The notes under the pieces: generated by a model | Seen by the model: the letters and a program-made list of their open reading frames with translations, nothing else | Databases searched by the model: none | Told to the model about the DNA's origin: nothing | Part shown: in pieces, positions 1 to 9,360 of the stretch | Layout of the letters: every line of letters starts with the position of its first letter | Numbering within the stretch: the first letter of the stretch is position 1 | Made by a program: the position numbers and the translations under genes | Assembly: GCA_001023535.1 (NCBI GenBank) | Contig: CP011020.1 | Span: 3,361,734-3,425,733, forward strand | DNA length: 64,000 nt | Reading direction: 5' to 3' | Origin: Pseudomonas chlororaphis | Lineage (GTDB): Bacteria; Pseudomonadota; Gammaproteobacteria; Pseudomonadales; Pseudomonadaceae

Positions 1-571
1 TGGTGGGACTGTCGGCCAGCAATTCCAACAACAATTGCAGCACTTCGTCACTGGTGGCCTCGTCAAGACTGCCAGTGGGCTCATCGGCCAACAACAACGG
101 CGGGCGCGATGCCAGCGCCCGACCCAGCGCCACCCGTTGCTGCTGGCCGCCGGACAACTGCTCGGGATAACGCCGCAGCAGATCTGCGAGGCCAAGCCGC
201 CGCACCAGGTGCGCCTGCCACGCCGGGTCGTGCCGACCACACAGCCGCGCCTGGAACGCCAGGTTGTCCGCCACCGACAGGCTGCTGATGAGGTTGAACT
301 GCTGGAACACCAGGCCGATTTCCGTACGCCGCCAGTTGGCCAGCTGACTTTCGCTCATGCCGTCGAGCCGGTACTCGCCACTGCGGATGCTGCCGCGATC
401 GACCTTGTCCAGCCCGGCAACCAGATGCAACAACGTGCTCTTGCCGCTGCCGGACTCCCCCATCAACGCCAGGCTGCTGCCCGGCGCCAGCGTCAAATCG
501 ACGCCCTGCAACACCGGCAGCGGGCCCTGGGGCGTAGGGTAGCTTTTGAAAACGTCGCGGACTTCCAGCAT
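1..571 (-). CDS. ABC transporter ATP-binding protein, LolD/MacB-like (3' end beyond window)
   Basis: Translated from the minus strand, the first 190 residues are an ABC ATPase. Walker A GESGSGKS lies at residues 38-45, a Q-loop near 90-91 (VFQQF), the signature LSGGQQQ at 139-145, and Walker B LLLADEP with a following D-loop (GSLDE) at about 159-171. The spacing and the TGSLD sequence fit the LolD/MacB/YbbA exporter group, which drives lipoprotein or small-molecule export with an FtsX-like permease. The C-terminus and any permease partner lie outside the window. The start is the ATG at 571, which opens the fold (MLEVRDV). Family is certain, substrate unknown. Confidence 0.9.
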   Translation of the reverse strand, partial: MLEVRDVFKSYPTPQGPLPVLQGVDLTLAPGSSLALMGESGSGKSTLLHLVAGLDKVDRGSIRSGEYRLDGMSESQLANWRRTEIGLVFQQFNLISSLSVADNLAFQARLCGRHDPAWQAHLVRRLGLADLLRRYPEQLSGGQQQRVALGRALASRPPLLLADEPTGSLDEATSDEVLQLLLELLADSPT

Positions 572-761
572 GGACAGGCTCGGATGGGAAACGTGAGGCT
601 CAGGATAGCGGAGTTATGCGCCAAGCCCCTTCGTTGGTGCATTGTTATTGCGCTCGCCCGCTTGTCAGAGGCTGGAGGCACGTTCGTTTAGCGTTAATTT
701 CCAGCGATCAGTCAGGGCCCGACCTGGCACGATCCCACAGGCCCAACAGTGGGCGACCTGA

Positions 762-2459
762 TCAATGCCCCACGGCCATTTCTGCCTGGGTCGGTTTCGG
801 GGTGACGATGTGGCTCAGGTCGATGTGCCGCCAGGCCGGTTTCGCCCCCAGGCGCGCGTTGAAGCGGTAGTTGAAGGTGAAATCGTCATCGGTAGGCTGG
901 ACCAGCGACCTGCCATAGACCGACTCGACGCCAGCAGTGTCGTAGCCCATCAACTGCAACAGGGTCGGGAAGATGTTGTAGTGACTCGAACGGTCCTTGT
1001 TCTGCGCCAGGGCATCACGCCAGTCGAGGGTGTGCAAGGCCTTGCCCTGGATGACCACCAACGGCACCAGCCCCTCCTCTGCCACCGGGTCGCCGCCGCA
1101 GTGGGTGTTCAGGCCCGGGTTGCCGCGCTCATGCAGGTCCTGGCCATGATCGGAGGTGTAGATCACCACGGCATGGCTCAGGTCGGCCTGCTGGAAAATG
1201 CGCCTGAAGAACTCCCCGACATTCCACAGCAACGTGTTCTGATAGGCATTGCGGTACAACACCCAATCGTCGTTCTGGCCGTTGAAACCGTCGCGCTTGC
1301 CGGTGTCGGCCACGTCCTGGTACTGCCCGCGCGGCAGGGCCGGTCGATAGCTCATGAAATCGTCGGGGTATTTGTCGTGGACCGGGAAGTGCGCGCCCAC
1401 CTTGTTGATCACCACAAGCTCGGCCTGGCCGTCACCCAGCAGTTCGACCAGCTTCGCCGCGGCCGCCATGTCGCGGTCGCGTACGCGCACCTGGTCGAAT
1501 TGGACGAAGGCGTCGATGTCCTGCTTTTCCAGGTCGGTCATCAGGTTCTGCAGGTTGCCGCCGGTGCGCTGGGCGTCGATGTAGACCGTGCGCAGGCCCG
1601 CTTTCCTAGCGTACTGCCAGATCGATGGAAGGGTGCTGTTGATGCGCATGTAGTCGGCGCGTGTGCCGCCATAGCGCAGGGTGACGTTGGTGTCGGCGCT
1701 GCAATTGGCGATGGAGGCGGCATACCCGTAGTTGAAAATTTCCACGCCGTCCGGCGCCGTTTCCAGGCCACTGTGCACGCCGGAAGGGGTATTGATGTCG
1801 AGGTAGTTGCCGGCAATGCTTTCATCGATGATCAGCACGATATCGTGGTCGATGGGCGCCGTTGACCGCGCAATATCCACCGGTTCCCGAGGGCCGACGG
1901 TGTTGTGCCAGGCCTCGTAGAGAAACAGGTTCAAGTAGGCCAGCGGCGTGTACATCACCGGTAACCCGCGGGCACCTTCCCCCGCCCGTACGAACAGCAC
2001 CCCACTGAGTAACAGCACGCCCAGCACCGGTGCGGCGATGGGCAGGTATCCGGGGATCGCCAGCCGCCGCCGCGGCTTGAGCCCGACACCCAGCAACAGC
2101 AACAGGCCACCGGCCATGGCACTGATGATCACCTCGCGATACTGGTAGGCCGCCTCCTGGATGAACCCGCCCGAATACACCAGCGACACGAACTGACTGT
2201 AGGTCAGGTAGCTGTCGGTGACCCGCGTGTACACCTCGAAGAACACCGCCGAGACGAACATCACCAGGGCGAACAGGTGCCGCACAAGCGCCAGGCGAAT
2301 GTGCGCGGCCAGCCATAAGGCAATCACCAGCACCACGAACATCGCGCCGAACAGCAGTGTGGCAACACCCACGCCCAGCGCGCCCAGACGATCGAGGTAG
2401 TACTCGTGACCCCGAACCAGGTACAGCACCAGCAACAGTTCCTTGAGGTATCGGGTCAT
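762..2459 (-). CDS. Membrane-bound sulfatase/phosphoethanolamine transferase-like protein
   Basis: A 565-residue protein with about four to five N-terminal membrane spans (residues about 28-160) followed by a periplasmic alkaline-phosphatase-superfamily domain. IDES at 211-214 occupies the nucleophile position, where phosphoethanolamine transferases have a Thr in a GET motif, so Ser214 may be the nucleophile. Further metal-site motifs are visible: a HFPVHDKYP segment and YTSDHGQDL. Known relatives move phosphoethanolamine onto lipid A or glucans, or hydrolyse sulfate or phosphate esters; which applies here cannot be told. The ATG at 2459 is preferred because it directly precedes the first hydrophobic segment and has GAG upstream; an upstream in-frame start would add a 38-residue non-membrane tail. 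It is divergent from the exopolysaccharide operon and could decorate its product. Confidence 0.8.
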   Translation of the reverse strand: MTRYLKELLLVLYLVRGHEYYLDRLGALGVGVATLLFGAMFVVLVIALWLAAHIRLALVRHLFALVMFVSAVFFEVYTRVTDSYLTYSQFVSLVYSGGFIQEAAYQYREVIISAMAGGLLLLLGVGLKPRRRLAIPGYLPIAAPVLGVLLLSGVLFVRAGEGARGLPVMYTPLAYLNLFLYEAWHNTVGPREPVDIARSTAPIDHDIVLIIDESIAGNYLDINTPSGVHSGLETAPDGVEIFNYGYAASIANCSADTNVTLRYGGTRADYMRINSTLPSIWQYARKAGLRTVYIDAQRTGGNLQNLMTDLEKQDIDAFVQFDQVRVRDRDMAAAAKLVELLGDGQAELVVINKVGAHFPVHDKYPDDFMSYRPALPRGQYQDVADTGKRDGFNGQNDDWVLYRNAYQNTLLWNVGEFFRRIFQQADLSHAVVIYTSDHGQDLHERGNPGLNTHCGGDPVAEEGLVPLVVIQGKALHTLDWRDALAQNKDRSSHYNIFPTLLQLMGYDTAGVESVYGRSLVQPTDDDFTFNYRFNARLGAKPAWRHIDLSHIVTPKPTQAEMAVGH

Positions 2460-2887
2460 GACGTTCTCGGTGGGTCGCGACGTTGAAAAGAGGCGCGTTC
2501 CGGCGCCAGGAAAGCGGCGCTTTTGCGGTGCTCGGACAGGCTTCGTTTCTGCACAGTAGCAGCGGCCTTCCAAAGTGCAAGAAATGCCCTGACCAACGAG
2601 CGCGTCAAAAAAAAGTTAGCCCAAAAATGACACGATTAAGGCTCTTAAAATCGAAAAATCTATGGATTATGACCATTCATCGCTTTCTTAAACGCCTCTA
2701 AAACCCTTTAAAACAGAGACTTTTCCAAGACAGTCAATAACTTGATATCAAAAGGCCCTGTTCTTTCGAGTTTTGCCAACACTGACAACTGTCATTTTGC
2801 TGACACGCTTTTCTGAGGCTGCGCTATACCCCCTCATAACAGTTTCATCCGAGTTACATAAACGGGTTTTTGCGAGGCGCGCCAAGA
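2460..2887. promoter_or_regulatory. AT-rich divergent promoter region of the exopolysaccharide operon
   Basis: This 430-bp gap between the sulfatase-like gene and ugd contains no gene and is clearly AT-richer than its surroundings, as expected for the promoter of a 16-gene operon. It holds a perfect palindrome with a 2-bp centre, TGACAACTGTCA (2783-2794), a plausible regulator site. A TATACC box lies at 2825-2830, but the only -35-like hexamer is 19 bp upstream, so I do not assign a sigma-70 promoter. The sites are pattern readings only. Confidence 0.45.
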
Positions 2888-4252
2888 ATGGACGTGAGCG
2901 TATTTGGAACGGGGTATGTGGGGCTGATCCAGGCCGCCGCGCTGGCCGATGTCGGGCATCGCGTGCTGTGCATCGACATCGACCCGAACAAGATCCGGCA
3001 ACTGCAACAAGCGGTGCCGCCTATCAGCGAACCGGGCCTGTCCGGTTTGCTCGAAGAGAACATCAAGGCCGGGCGGCTGGCGTTCAGCTCCCAGGCCAGC
3101 GATGCGGTCAATCACGGCGAATTGATCTTCATCGCCGTCGGCACGCCCGCCGATGAGGACGGTTCAGCCGACCTGAGCCATGTGCTGGGCGTCACCCGCC
3201 AGATCGCCGACTTCATGGACAGCGACCGCACCTTGATCATCAAGTCCACGGTGCCGGTGGGCACGGCCGACAAAGTTGCCGACTGCGCCCGCCAGGCGCT
3301 GGCGCGCCGCGGCCTGAAGCAACTGAATGTGCGGGTGGTGTCCAACCCCGAATTCCTCAAGGAGGGCAGCGCCCTCGCCGATTGCATGCGCCCGGACCGG
3401 ATCATCGTCGGCACCGCCGATCAGTTGGCCCGCGACCAGATGAGCGAGCTGTACGCGCCCTTCTGCCGCAACCACGAAAAACTGATGTTCATGGACAACC
3501 GCAGCGCCGAACTGACCAAGTACGCCGCCAACGCGATGCTCGCCACACGCATCAGCTTCATGAACGAGCTGGCCAACCTCACAGAACGCCTGGGGGCCGA
3601 CATCGAAGCGGTGCGCAAAGGCATCGGTTCAGACCCGCGCATCGGCTATCACTTCATCTACCCCGGCTGCGGCTTCGGTGGCTCGTGCTTCCCCAAGGAC
3701 CTGCGAGCCCTGCTGCACACCGCCGAACAGAGCGGCATGCCCCTGCGCCTGCTGCGCAGCGTCACCGACGTCAACGACAGCCAGCGGCACATCCTTTTCG
3801 AGAAGCTCGCCAAACAATTCCCCGACGGCCTGTCCGGCAAGTCGATTGCCATCTGGGGCCTGGCCTTCAAGCCCAACACCGATGACATGCGCGAAGCCCC
3901 CAGCCGCTACCTGATGGAAGCGCTGTGGCGCGAAGGCGCCCGGGTCCAGGCCTATGACCCGGAAGCCATGTCCGAATGCCGCCGTCTCTACGGCTACCGC
4001 AAAGACCTGAACCTGTGCGCCACCCGCGATGACACCCTGGAAGACGCCGACGCCCTGGTGATCTGCACCGAGTGGAAAAACTTCCGCGTAGTGGACTTCG
4101 ACCTGCTGGCCAGCAAGTTGCGCGCCCGCGTGATCATCGATGGCCGCAACCTGTACAACCCCGAACACCTGGCCGCCGCCGGGCTGTTGTATCGCGGCAT
4201 CGGCCTGCGGCACACCCTGCCGGACACCGCTGCACCAGGGCCGCAAGCGTGA
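2888..4252 (+). CDS. ugd: UDP-glucose 6-dehydrogenase
   Basis: The 454-residue enzyme oxidises UDP-glucose to UDP-glucuronate with two NAD+ in the cytoplasm. The Rossmann motif GTGYVG is at residues 7-12, and the catalytic cysteine is Cys267 in GGSCFPKDL. The C-terminal UDP-binding domain has the usual GLAFKPNTDDMREAPS segment. Length is typical of the family. The ATG at 2888 is chosen because it begins the fold directly (MDVSVFG) and has AGG ten bases upstream; a TTG at 2870 is possible but unlikely. It is the first gene of the operon and makes the precursor that renders the polymer acidic. Its stop overlaps the next gene's start. Confidence 0.95.
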   Translation: MDVSVFGTGYVGLIQAAALADVGHRVLCIDIDPNKIRQLQQAVPPISEPGLSGLLEENIKAGRLAFSSQASDAVNHGELIFIAVGTPADEDGSADLSHVLGVTRQIADFMDSDRTLIIKSTVPVGTADKVADCARQALARRGLKQLNVRVVSNPEFLKEGSALADCMRPDRIIVGTADQLARDQMSELYAPFCRNHEKLMFMDNRSAELTKYAANAMLATRISFMNELANLTERLGADIEAVRKGIGSDPRIGYHFIYPGCGFGGSCFPKDLRALLHTAEQSGMPLRLLRSVTDVNDSQRHILFEKLAKQFPDGLSGKSIAIWGLAFKPNTDDMREAPSRYLMEALWREGARVQAYDPEAMSECRRLYGYRKDLNLCATRDDTLEDADALVICTEWKNFRVVDFDLLASKLRARVIIDGRNLYNPEHLAAAGLLYRGIGLRHTLPDTAAPGPQA

Positions 4253-5319
4253 ATGTCCTGGTGACCGGCGCAGCCGGGTTCATCGGTGCACATTGCGTGC
4301 TGCGCCTGCTGCGCGACGGCCATCGGGTGTGCGGGCTGGACAACTTCAACGACTACTACGACCCGCAGCTCAAGCACGACCGCGTGGCCTGGGTGCACGA
4401 GCAGGCCGGCGAGTTCCCGCTGGCCCGGATCGACTTGAGCGACGCACCGGCCATCGATGCGCTGTTCCAGCACCACCGCCCGGAGGTGGTGATCCACCTC
4501 GCCGCCCAGGCCGGCGTGCGCTATTCCCTGGAGAACCCGCGGGCCTATGTCGACAGCAACCTCGGCGGTTTCCTCAACATCCTGGAAAGCTGCCGCCGCT
4601 ACCCGGTCAGGCACCTGATCTACGCCTCTTCCAGCTCGGTGTACGGCGCCAACCCGCACACCCCGTACTCGGAGCAGGACAACGTCGACCATCCGTTGTC
4701 GCTGTACGCGGCCAGCAAAAAAGCCAATGAGCTGATGGCCCACAGCTACAGCCACCTGTTCGGCATCCCGTGCACGGGGCTGCGCTTCTTCACCGTATAC
4801 GGCCCCTGGGGCCGGCCGGACATGTCGCCGATCCAGTTCGCCCGCGCCATCACCGAAGGTCGAGTGCTGTCGCTGTACAACCACGGCGAACACCAACGGG
4901 ATTTCACCTACGTCGACGACATCATCGAGAGCATCGCCCGGCTGATCGACCGACCGCCCCAGGCCACTCCACAGGAGGCTTGCGAACAACCGGGCCCGGC
5001 CACCAGCCGGGCGCCCTGGCGGATCTTCAACATCGGCGGGCAGCACCCGGTGGCGCTGCGCAGCTATGTGGTGCTGCTGGAAAAACACCTGGGCCGCAGC
5101 GCCCGCATCGAACTGCTGCCCCTGCAAGCCGGGGACGTACTCAACACCTGCGCCGACGCCAGTGGCCTGGCGCGGGCCACCGGGTTCCAGCCGCGCATCG
5201 AATTGGACGAAGGCCTCGGCCGCTTCATCGCCTGGTTTCTGGAGTACTACGCGCGGCCTGCTGCCCACCCGCCGCTCGCGGCTGAACCTGCGCACGAACC
5301 TCAGCGGAGGAGTCTATGA
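4249..5319 (+). CDS. UDP-glucuronate 4-epimerase-type NAD-dependent epimerase
   Basis: A 356-residue extended short-chain dehydrogenase. The GxxGxxG motif (GAAGFIG) is at residues 7-13, a YASSSSVYG strand follows, and the catalytic pair is Tyr153/Lys157 (YAASK). The N-terminal LDNFNDYYDP segment is characteristic of UDP-glucuronate 4-epimerases, which interconvert UDP-glucuronate and UDP-galacturonate. It directly follows ugd, which makes its substrate. The GTG start at 4249 overlaps the ugd stop (GTGA), implying translational coupling. UDP-glucose 4-epimerase activity is the main alternative. Confidence 0.88.
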   Translation: MNVLVTGAAGFIGAHCVLRLLRDGHRVCGLDNFNDYYDPQLKHDRVAWVHEQAGEFPLARIDLSDAPAIDALFQHHRPEVVIHLAAQAGVRYSLENPRAYVDSNLGGFLNILESCRRYPVRHLIYASSSSVYGANPHTPYSEQDNVDHPLSLYAASKKANELMAHSYSHLFGIPCTGLRFFTVYGPWGRPDMSPIQFARAITEGRVLSLYNHGEHQRDFTYVDDIIESIARLIDRPPQATPQEACEQPGPATSRAPWRIFNIGGQHPVALRSYVVLLEKHLGRSARIELLPLQAGDVLNTCADASGLARATGFQPRIELDEGLGRFIAWFLEYYARPAAHPPLAAEPAHEPQRRSL

Positions 5320-6062
5320 CCCGACATGAGCATGACCTACCGATCAACGCACCCGGACGCGACAAACGTGTCGACCCCGACCACCGCAGGCGCCTCGACG
5401 CGGCCATCCACCGCCAAGGCCGGGGCTGGCTGACCGGCCGCGACGGCGGCCGGCCCTGGACGGTCTCACGGACCAATCGGGTGATGGCCTGCCTCGGTGC
5501 CCTGACGATTCTGCTGATGCTCTGCCCATTGCTGCTGGGCCTGGCGCTGCTGGTCAAGTTCTCAAGCCCGGGGCCGGTGCTGTTCGTGCAGAAGCGCACC
5601 GGCTACCGCGGCCGAGTCTTTGGCATGTACAAGTTTCGCACCATGGTCGCCGACGCCGAAGCCCTCAAGGAGTCGCTGCGCCACCTCAACAAACACGGCG
5701 TCGATGCCATCGACTTCAAGATCGACAACGACCCGCGCATCACGCCCATCGGCCGGTTCCTGCGACGCAGCAGCCTCGACGAACTGCCGAACCTGATCAA
5801 TGTAGTGACCGGCGACATGCGCCTGGTGGGCCCACGGCCGACCTCGTTCAACGCCTACCGCTACAAGGACAACCACCTTGTGCGCCTGAGCATCTACCCC
5901 GGCATGACCGGCCTTTGGCAGATCTCCGGGCGCAGCAATATCGACTTCGACCAGCGCGTGGAATTGGACCTCAGCTACATCGCCGAGCAAAGCCTGATGC
6001 TGGATTTGAAGATCCTGATGATGACCCCCTTCAAAGTGTTCAGCGGCCACGGAGCGAGTTAA
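5316..6062 (+). CDS. Sugar transferase priming the lipid-linked repeat unit
   Basis: A 248-residue bacterial sugar transferase of the WcaJ/PglC phosphoglycosyl-transferase superfamily, which moves a sugar-phosphate onto undecaprenyl phosphate to start repeat-unit synthesis. After a hydrophilic N-terminus of about 55 residues there is one hydrophobic re-entrant helix, then KRTGYRG, YKFRTM, DELPNLINV and RLVGPRP, all family hallmarks. It lacks the extra N-terminal membrane spans of long WcaJ/WbaP enzymes and so resembles the minimal form. The start overlaps the previous stop (ATGA) and has a strong GGAGG ribosome site at 5306-5310. Confidence 0.92.
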   Translation: MTRHEHDLPINAPGRDKRVDPDHRRRLDAAIHRQGRGWLTGRDGGRPWTVSRTNRVMACLGALTILLMLCPLLLGLALLVKFSSPGPVLFVQKRTGYRGRVFGMYKFRTMVADAEALKESLRHLNKHGVDAIDFKIDNDPRITPIGRFLRRSSLDELPNLINVVTGDMRLVGPRPTSFNAYRYKDNHLVRLSIYPGMTGLWQISGRSNIDFDQRVELDLSYIAEQSLMLDLKILMMTPFKVFSGHGAS

Positions 6063-6707
6063 ATGGACGGTTCGACGAATATTCTCACCATAGCAAGCCC
6101 GAGCGAGACCAACCTGACCTCGACCGTGCTCGACCCTTCCTTGCGGATACTGCTGCTGACGGCCGCCAACACCGGCACCGGCACCAGCACCAGCGCCATG
6201 GCGCTGGCCGCTCAACTGGCGCAGATGAGCACGGGGCGCGTGTTGCTGGTAGATGCCAGCCATTCGACGCGCAACCTCAGCCAGCAACTGTCGCTGTACA
6301 AGGAGCGTGGCTTCAGCGACCTGCTGTTCAACAGCCTCGCCCCGCCCCTGTTGCAGGACTGCGTGGTGCAGATCTCCAGCCTGCCCTTTGATTTCCTGCC
6401 GCTCGGACGCCTGGGCCGCAATGCCGAACGCCTGAGCCCCGAGCAACTGCGCCCGCTGTTCCGGCAACTGGCGGCGCAGTACCGCTTCGTGGTGATCGAC
6501 GCCGACGCGGTGTATTCGGCCTGCGACACGCTGGTGCTCAGCACCCAGGTGGACGGCGTGGTGCTGGTGGTGCGCGGTGAAGACACCCGCTGGGAAGTGG
6601 CCCAGGCCACTCGCCAGCGCTTGTCCCAGGCCGGCGCGAAGGTGGTGGGCAGCGTGTTCAACCGCCGCAAGTACTACATGCCCAAATGGCTCTACAACAA
6701 CCTGTAA
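6063..6707 (+). CDS. CpsD/Wzc-like P-loop protein with a degenerate Walker A
   Basis: This 214-residue protein has the layout of the cytoplasmic kinase half of Wzc/CpsD (BY-kinase) proteins: a strand-loop-helix near residue 28, VLLVDAS in the place of Walker A', and FVVIDADAV in the place of Walker B. The P-loop reads ANTGTGTSTS where functional members have a GxGKST core, so the invariant lysine is replaced by threonine. A short C-terminal tail (KYYMPKWLYNN) has three tyrosines. It sits between the priming transferase and the Wza/Wzz genes, where a Wzc kinase domain is expected. It may be an inactive scaffold partner of the Wzz-like protein, or may use a non-canonical P-loop. Confidence 0.75.
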   Translation: MDGSTNILTIASPSETNLTSTVLDPSLRILLLTAANTGTGTSTSAMALAAQLAQMSTGRVLLVDASHSTRNLSQQLSLYKERGFSDLLFNSLAPPLLQDCVVQISSLPFDFLPLGRLGRNAERLSPEQLRPLFRQLAAQYRFVVIDADAVYSACDTLVLSTQVDGVVLVVRGEDTRWEVAQATRQRLSQAGAKVVGSVFNRRKYYMPKWLYNNL

Positions 6708-6727
6708 GCGTGCAGAAGGATGACGAG

Positions 6728-7753
6728 ATGAACGCCAGAATGCTTGTCCTGCTGTTGCTGCCGCTCGCCGGTTGCTCCAGCACCACCGATACCCGTTCGA
6801 TGCCGGTGCAGATCCTCACGGCCGCGCCGGCCAACGCCCAGGCCACCGACATGCCCAAGGTCGAGCAGACCCTGCGGCCTCAGGATGTGCTCGATGTGAT
6901 CTTTCACATCAGCACCACCGGCCCACAGGCCTACCGCGTACAACCGGGTGACCAGGTGGCCCTGAACTTCACCGCCGCCAGCCAGCTCAACGGCACGCAA
7001 CAGGTCATGCCCGATGGCAGCATTGAACTGCCGGGCGCCAACACCGCGGTCAAGGTCGCCGGCTTGACCACCGACGAAGCCCGCCTCGCGGTGCAACGGG
7101 CCTACGACCAGAAAATGCTCTTCCAACCCAACCGCAACCAGTTGACGGTGCTGGTCACCAGCCCGCTGGCCGGCGAGAACAACCTGCGCAGCACCTTGAG
7201 TCATCCCGGCACCGGCATGAGCCGGGAAATCACCGTGGGCCGGGACGGCTATGCGAGCTTTCCGGAAATCGGGGCCGTGCCGCTGCAAGGCATGACCGTC
7301 ACCCAGCTGGAGGCGTTTCTCAATGAGCGTTACGCCCAACTGCCCGGGCACATGACCGTCGATGTGCTGCTCAAGTCCACCGCCGGCAACGAGATCTACG
7401 TGCTCGGTGAAGTCGCCCAACCCGGCTCCTACCCCATCCGCCGGCCGATCTCGGTGCTTGAGGCGCTGACCCTGGCCCGCGGCACCAACGTCAAGGCCCG
7501 GCTCGATTCGGTGGTGATCATGCGCCGCAACGGCAACCAGGTCGAAGCCCGGCATTACGACGTGGAAAAAGCCCTGAGCGGCGACGCGTCGCAAATCGCC
7601 TACCTGCAACCCGAAGACATGCTGTTCGTACCCAAGACCAAGCTCGCCAGCGCCGGCGAACTCGCCAGGCAACTGGCCGACGTGGTGCTGTTCCAGGGCG
7701 TGGGGGTCAGCTTCGGCTACCGCCTCGATAACAAAGGCAGCAACAGCAACTGA
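6728..7753 (+). CDS. Polysaccharide export outer-membrane lipoprotein, Wza family
   Basis: The 341-residue precursor has a short signal peptide ending in the lipobox LAGC, so Cys14 should be lipidated. It carries the Poly_export domain (around YRVQPGDQVALNF) followed by SLBB-type repeats (VLGEVAQPGSYPI). Wza-type proteins form the outer-membrane channel for the finished polymer, together with the Wzz-like inner-membrane protein encoded next. The ATG at 6728 is chosen because it starts the signal peptide and follows an AGGATGACGAG ribosome site. The protein lies 20 bp after the kinase-like gene. Confidence 0.92.
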   Translation: MNARMLVLLLLPLAGCSSTTDTRSMPVQILTAAPANAQATDMPKVEQTLRPQDVLDVIFHISTTGPQAYRVQPGDQVALNFTAASQLNGTQQVMPDGSIELPGANTAVKVAGLTTDEARLAVQRAYDQKMLFQPNRNQLTVLVTSPLAGENNLRSTLSHPGTGMSREITVGRDGYASFPEIGAVPLQGMTVTQLEAFLNERYAQLPGHMTVDVLLKSTAGNEIYVLGEVAQPGSYPIRRPISVLEALTLARGTNVKARLDSVVIMRRNGNQVEARHYDVEKALSGDASQIAYLQPEDMLFVPKTKLASAGELARQLADVVLFQGVGVSFGYRLDNKGSNSN

Positions 7754-7767
7754 CCCAGGTGATCGAC

Positions 7768-9360
7768 ATGAATCCCAAGGAAAATTATCTGCACGAGTTC
7801 TTCAGGATCTTCTTCGCCAACAAGCAGTGGGTGAAGCGTGTTTTCCTGATTTTCGCCGTCATCGCCCTGGTGTTGCCGCTGATGCTCAAGCAGAGCTTCG
7901 ATATCACCGCCCAGGTGATCGTGCAGTCGAAAAAAATCTCCCAGGGCGACGCCACCACGTCGCTCAACCAGGAGAACGCCACGTTCATTCCACCGTCCCT
8001 GGCGGACATGGAAACCGAGAGCAATATCCTCCGTTCGCCCGCGCTGATCCGCCAGACCATCAGCACCCTGCGCGATCAGGGCGAGTACACGCCCAGCCCC
8101 GGCATCTTCAACAGGTGGGTGAGCGATCCGTTCAAGCGCTACATCACCACGCCACTGCGCGAGTACGCCATCAACCCGCTGCGCGACGCGCTGGGGCTGG
8201 AGGTGGATCCGGTGCGTGACACCGTGCTCGATACCCTGACCGACGAAGCCGTCGAAAACCTCAAGATCGAGACCCTGCCCGGCTCCAACGTCATCTCCAT
8301 CGTCTACAGCTTCGGTGACCCGGCCCAAGGCACCCGGTTCGTCGCACAACTGCTGCAGAACTACCTCGCCAGTCGCCAGGAACTGCAATCGATCGAGCTG
8401 CCGCAAACCTTCTACGAACAGAAGAAAAGCCAGTACCAGCATCGCCTCGACGGCCTGGAAAGCACCCGCCTGACCTTGCTCGAAGGCGTCGGCTCGGCGG
8501 ATCCGAAGGAGGAAATCACCTTCCGCCTGAACGCCATCAACACCGAAGAACAGGCCCTGAACCTGTACCAGGATCGCCTGCTGCAAAGCCAACGCTGGCT
8601 CGACTACCTCAAGACCAGCCTGGCGTCGGCGAACAGCTCGCGGTTCAACGACTACACCTTCCCGTTCACCTTCACCACCACCGTGGACAACATCGCCTTC
8701 GAAGACCGGGAAATCAAACAGTTGGGCGAGCAACTGACCGGCCAGGTCGCCCGCTACATGAATGACCTGGCGATCTTCCAACCCGGCAGCGAACCGATGC
8801 TGCTGGCCCGGGAGCAGATCGTGCGCACCCGCCAGCAGTTCCTGAAGGTGGTGAGCAACCGAATCCAGGAACGCACCACCGACCTGGCCGTGGTCAGCTC
8901 GGTGATCAACCAGAAGATCGAGCGCATCGCCGAGTTCAAGGAACGCATCCACCAATTGCAGGAAACCCAGAGCAAGCTGCGGCAGATGGACACCGAGATC
9001 GACGCCCTGCATGCGGCGTTCTCCACCTACGCCCAACGGTTCGCCGAAGCCAGCACCGCCCGTTCGCTGGACAGCGACCTGTCCAACGCCCGGGTCCTGA
9101 GCCCACCCTTCGAACCGACCGCCCCGGCGTTCCCCAAACCGATGCTGATCATCGCGTTCGGCCTGTTCAGCGGCCTGTTGCTGGCGATCGCCCTGGTCTA
9201 TGTGCGTGAGTTCTTCGACCATCGCTTCAAGCATCCGGCCCAGATCAGCCAACAACTGGATGTACCGGTGCTGCTGGTGATCAACGAGCAGTCCCCCGAC
9301 CAGGTCAACCCGCACCGCAACTGGAGCCTGCCCAGCCTTGTCCATTGGGTGCGCAATTGA
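7768..9360 (+). CDS. Wzz/GumC-family polysaccharide chain-length protein
   Basis: The 530-residue protein has a membrane span near each end (residues about 26-44 and about 455-475) enclosing a long periplasmic region rich in coiled coil (for example ERIAEFKERIHQLQETQSKL). This is the Wzz/GNVR architecture of the polysaccharide co-polymerase family, which sets chain length and connects polymerase to export channel. Unlike full-length Wzc it has no cytoplasmic kinase domain; the separate kinase-like gene upstream probably supplies that part. The ATG at 7768 has AGGT seven bases upstream; a GTG at 7759 is less likely. Confidence 0.9.
   Translation: MNPKENYLHEFFRIFFANKQWVKRVFLIFAVIALVLPLMLKQSFDITAQVIVQSKKISQGDATTSLNQENATFIPPSLADMETESNILRSPALIRQTISTLRDQGEYTPSPGIFNRWVSDPFKRYITTPLREYAINPLRDALGLEVDPVRDTVLDTLTDEAVENLKIETLPGSNVISIVYSFGDPAQGTRFVAQLLQNYLASRQELQSIELPQTFYEQKKSQYQHRLDGLESTRLTLLEGVGSADPKEEITFRLNAINTEEQALNLYQDRLLQSQRWLDYLKTSLASANSSRFNDYTFPFTFTTTVDNIAFEDREIKQLGEQLTGQVARYMNDLAIFQPGSEPMLLAREQIVRTRQQFLKVVSNRIQERTTDLAVVSSVINQKIERIAEFKERIHQLQETQSKLRQMDTEIDALHAAFSTYAQRFAEASTARSLDSDLSNARVLSPPFEPTAPAFPKPMLIIAFGLFSGLLLAIALVYVREFFDHRFKHPAQISQQLDVPVLLVINEQSPDQVNPHRNWSLPSLVHWVRN

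Noticed and set aside
5562..6467. Minus-strand frame of about 300 codons opposite the priming transferase and kinase-like genes
   Set aside because: Antisense, Gln/His-rich composition typical of shadow frames.
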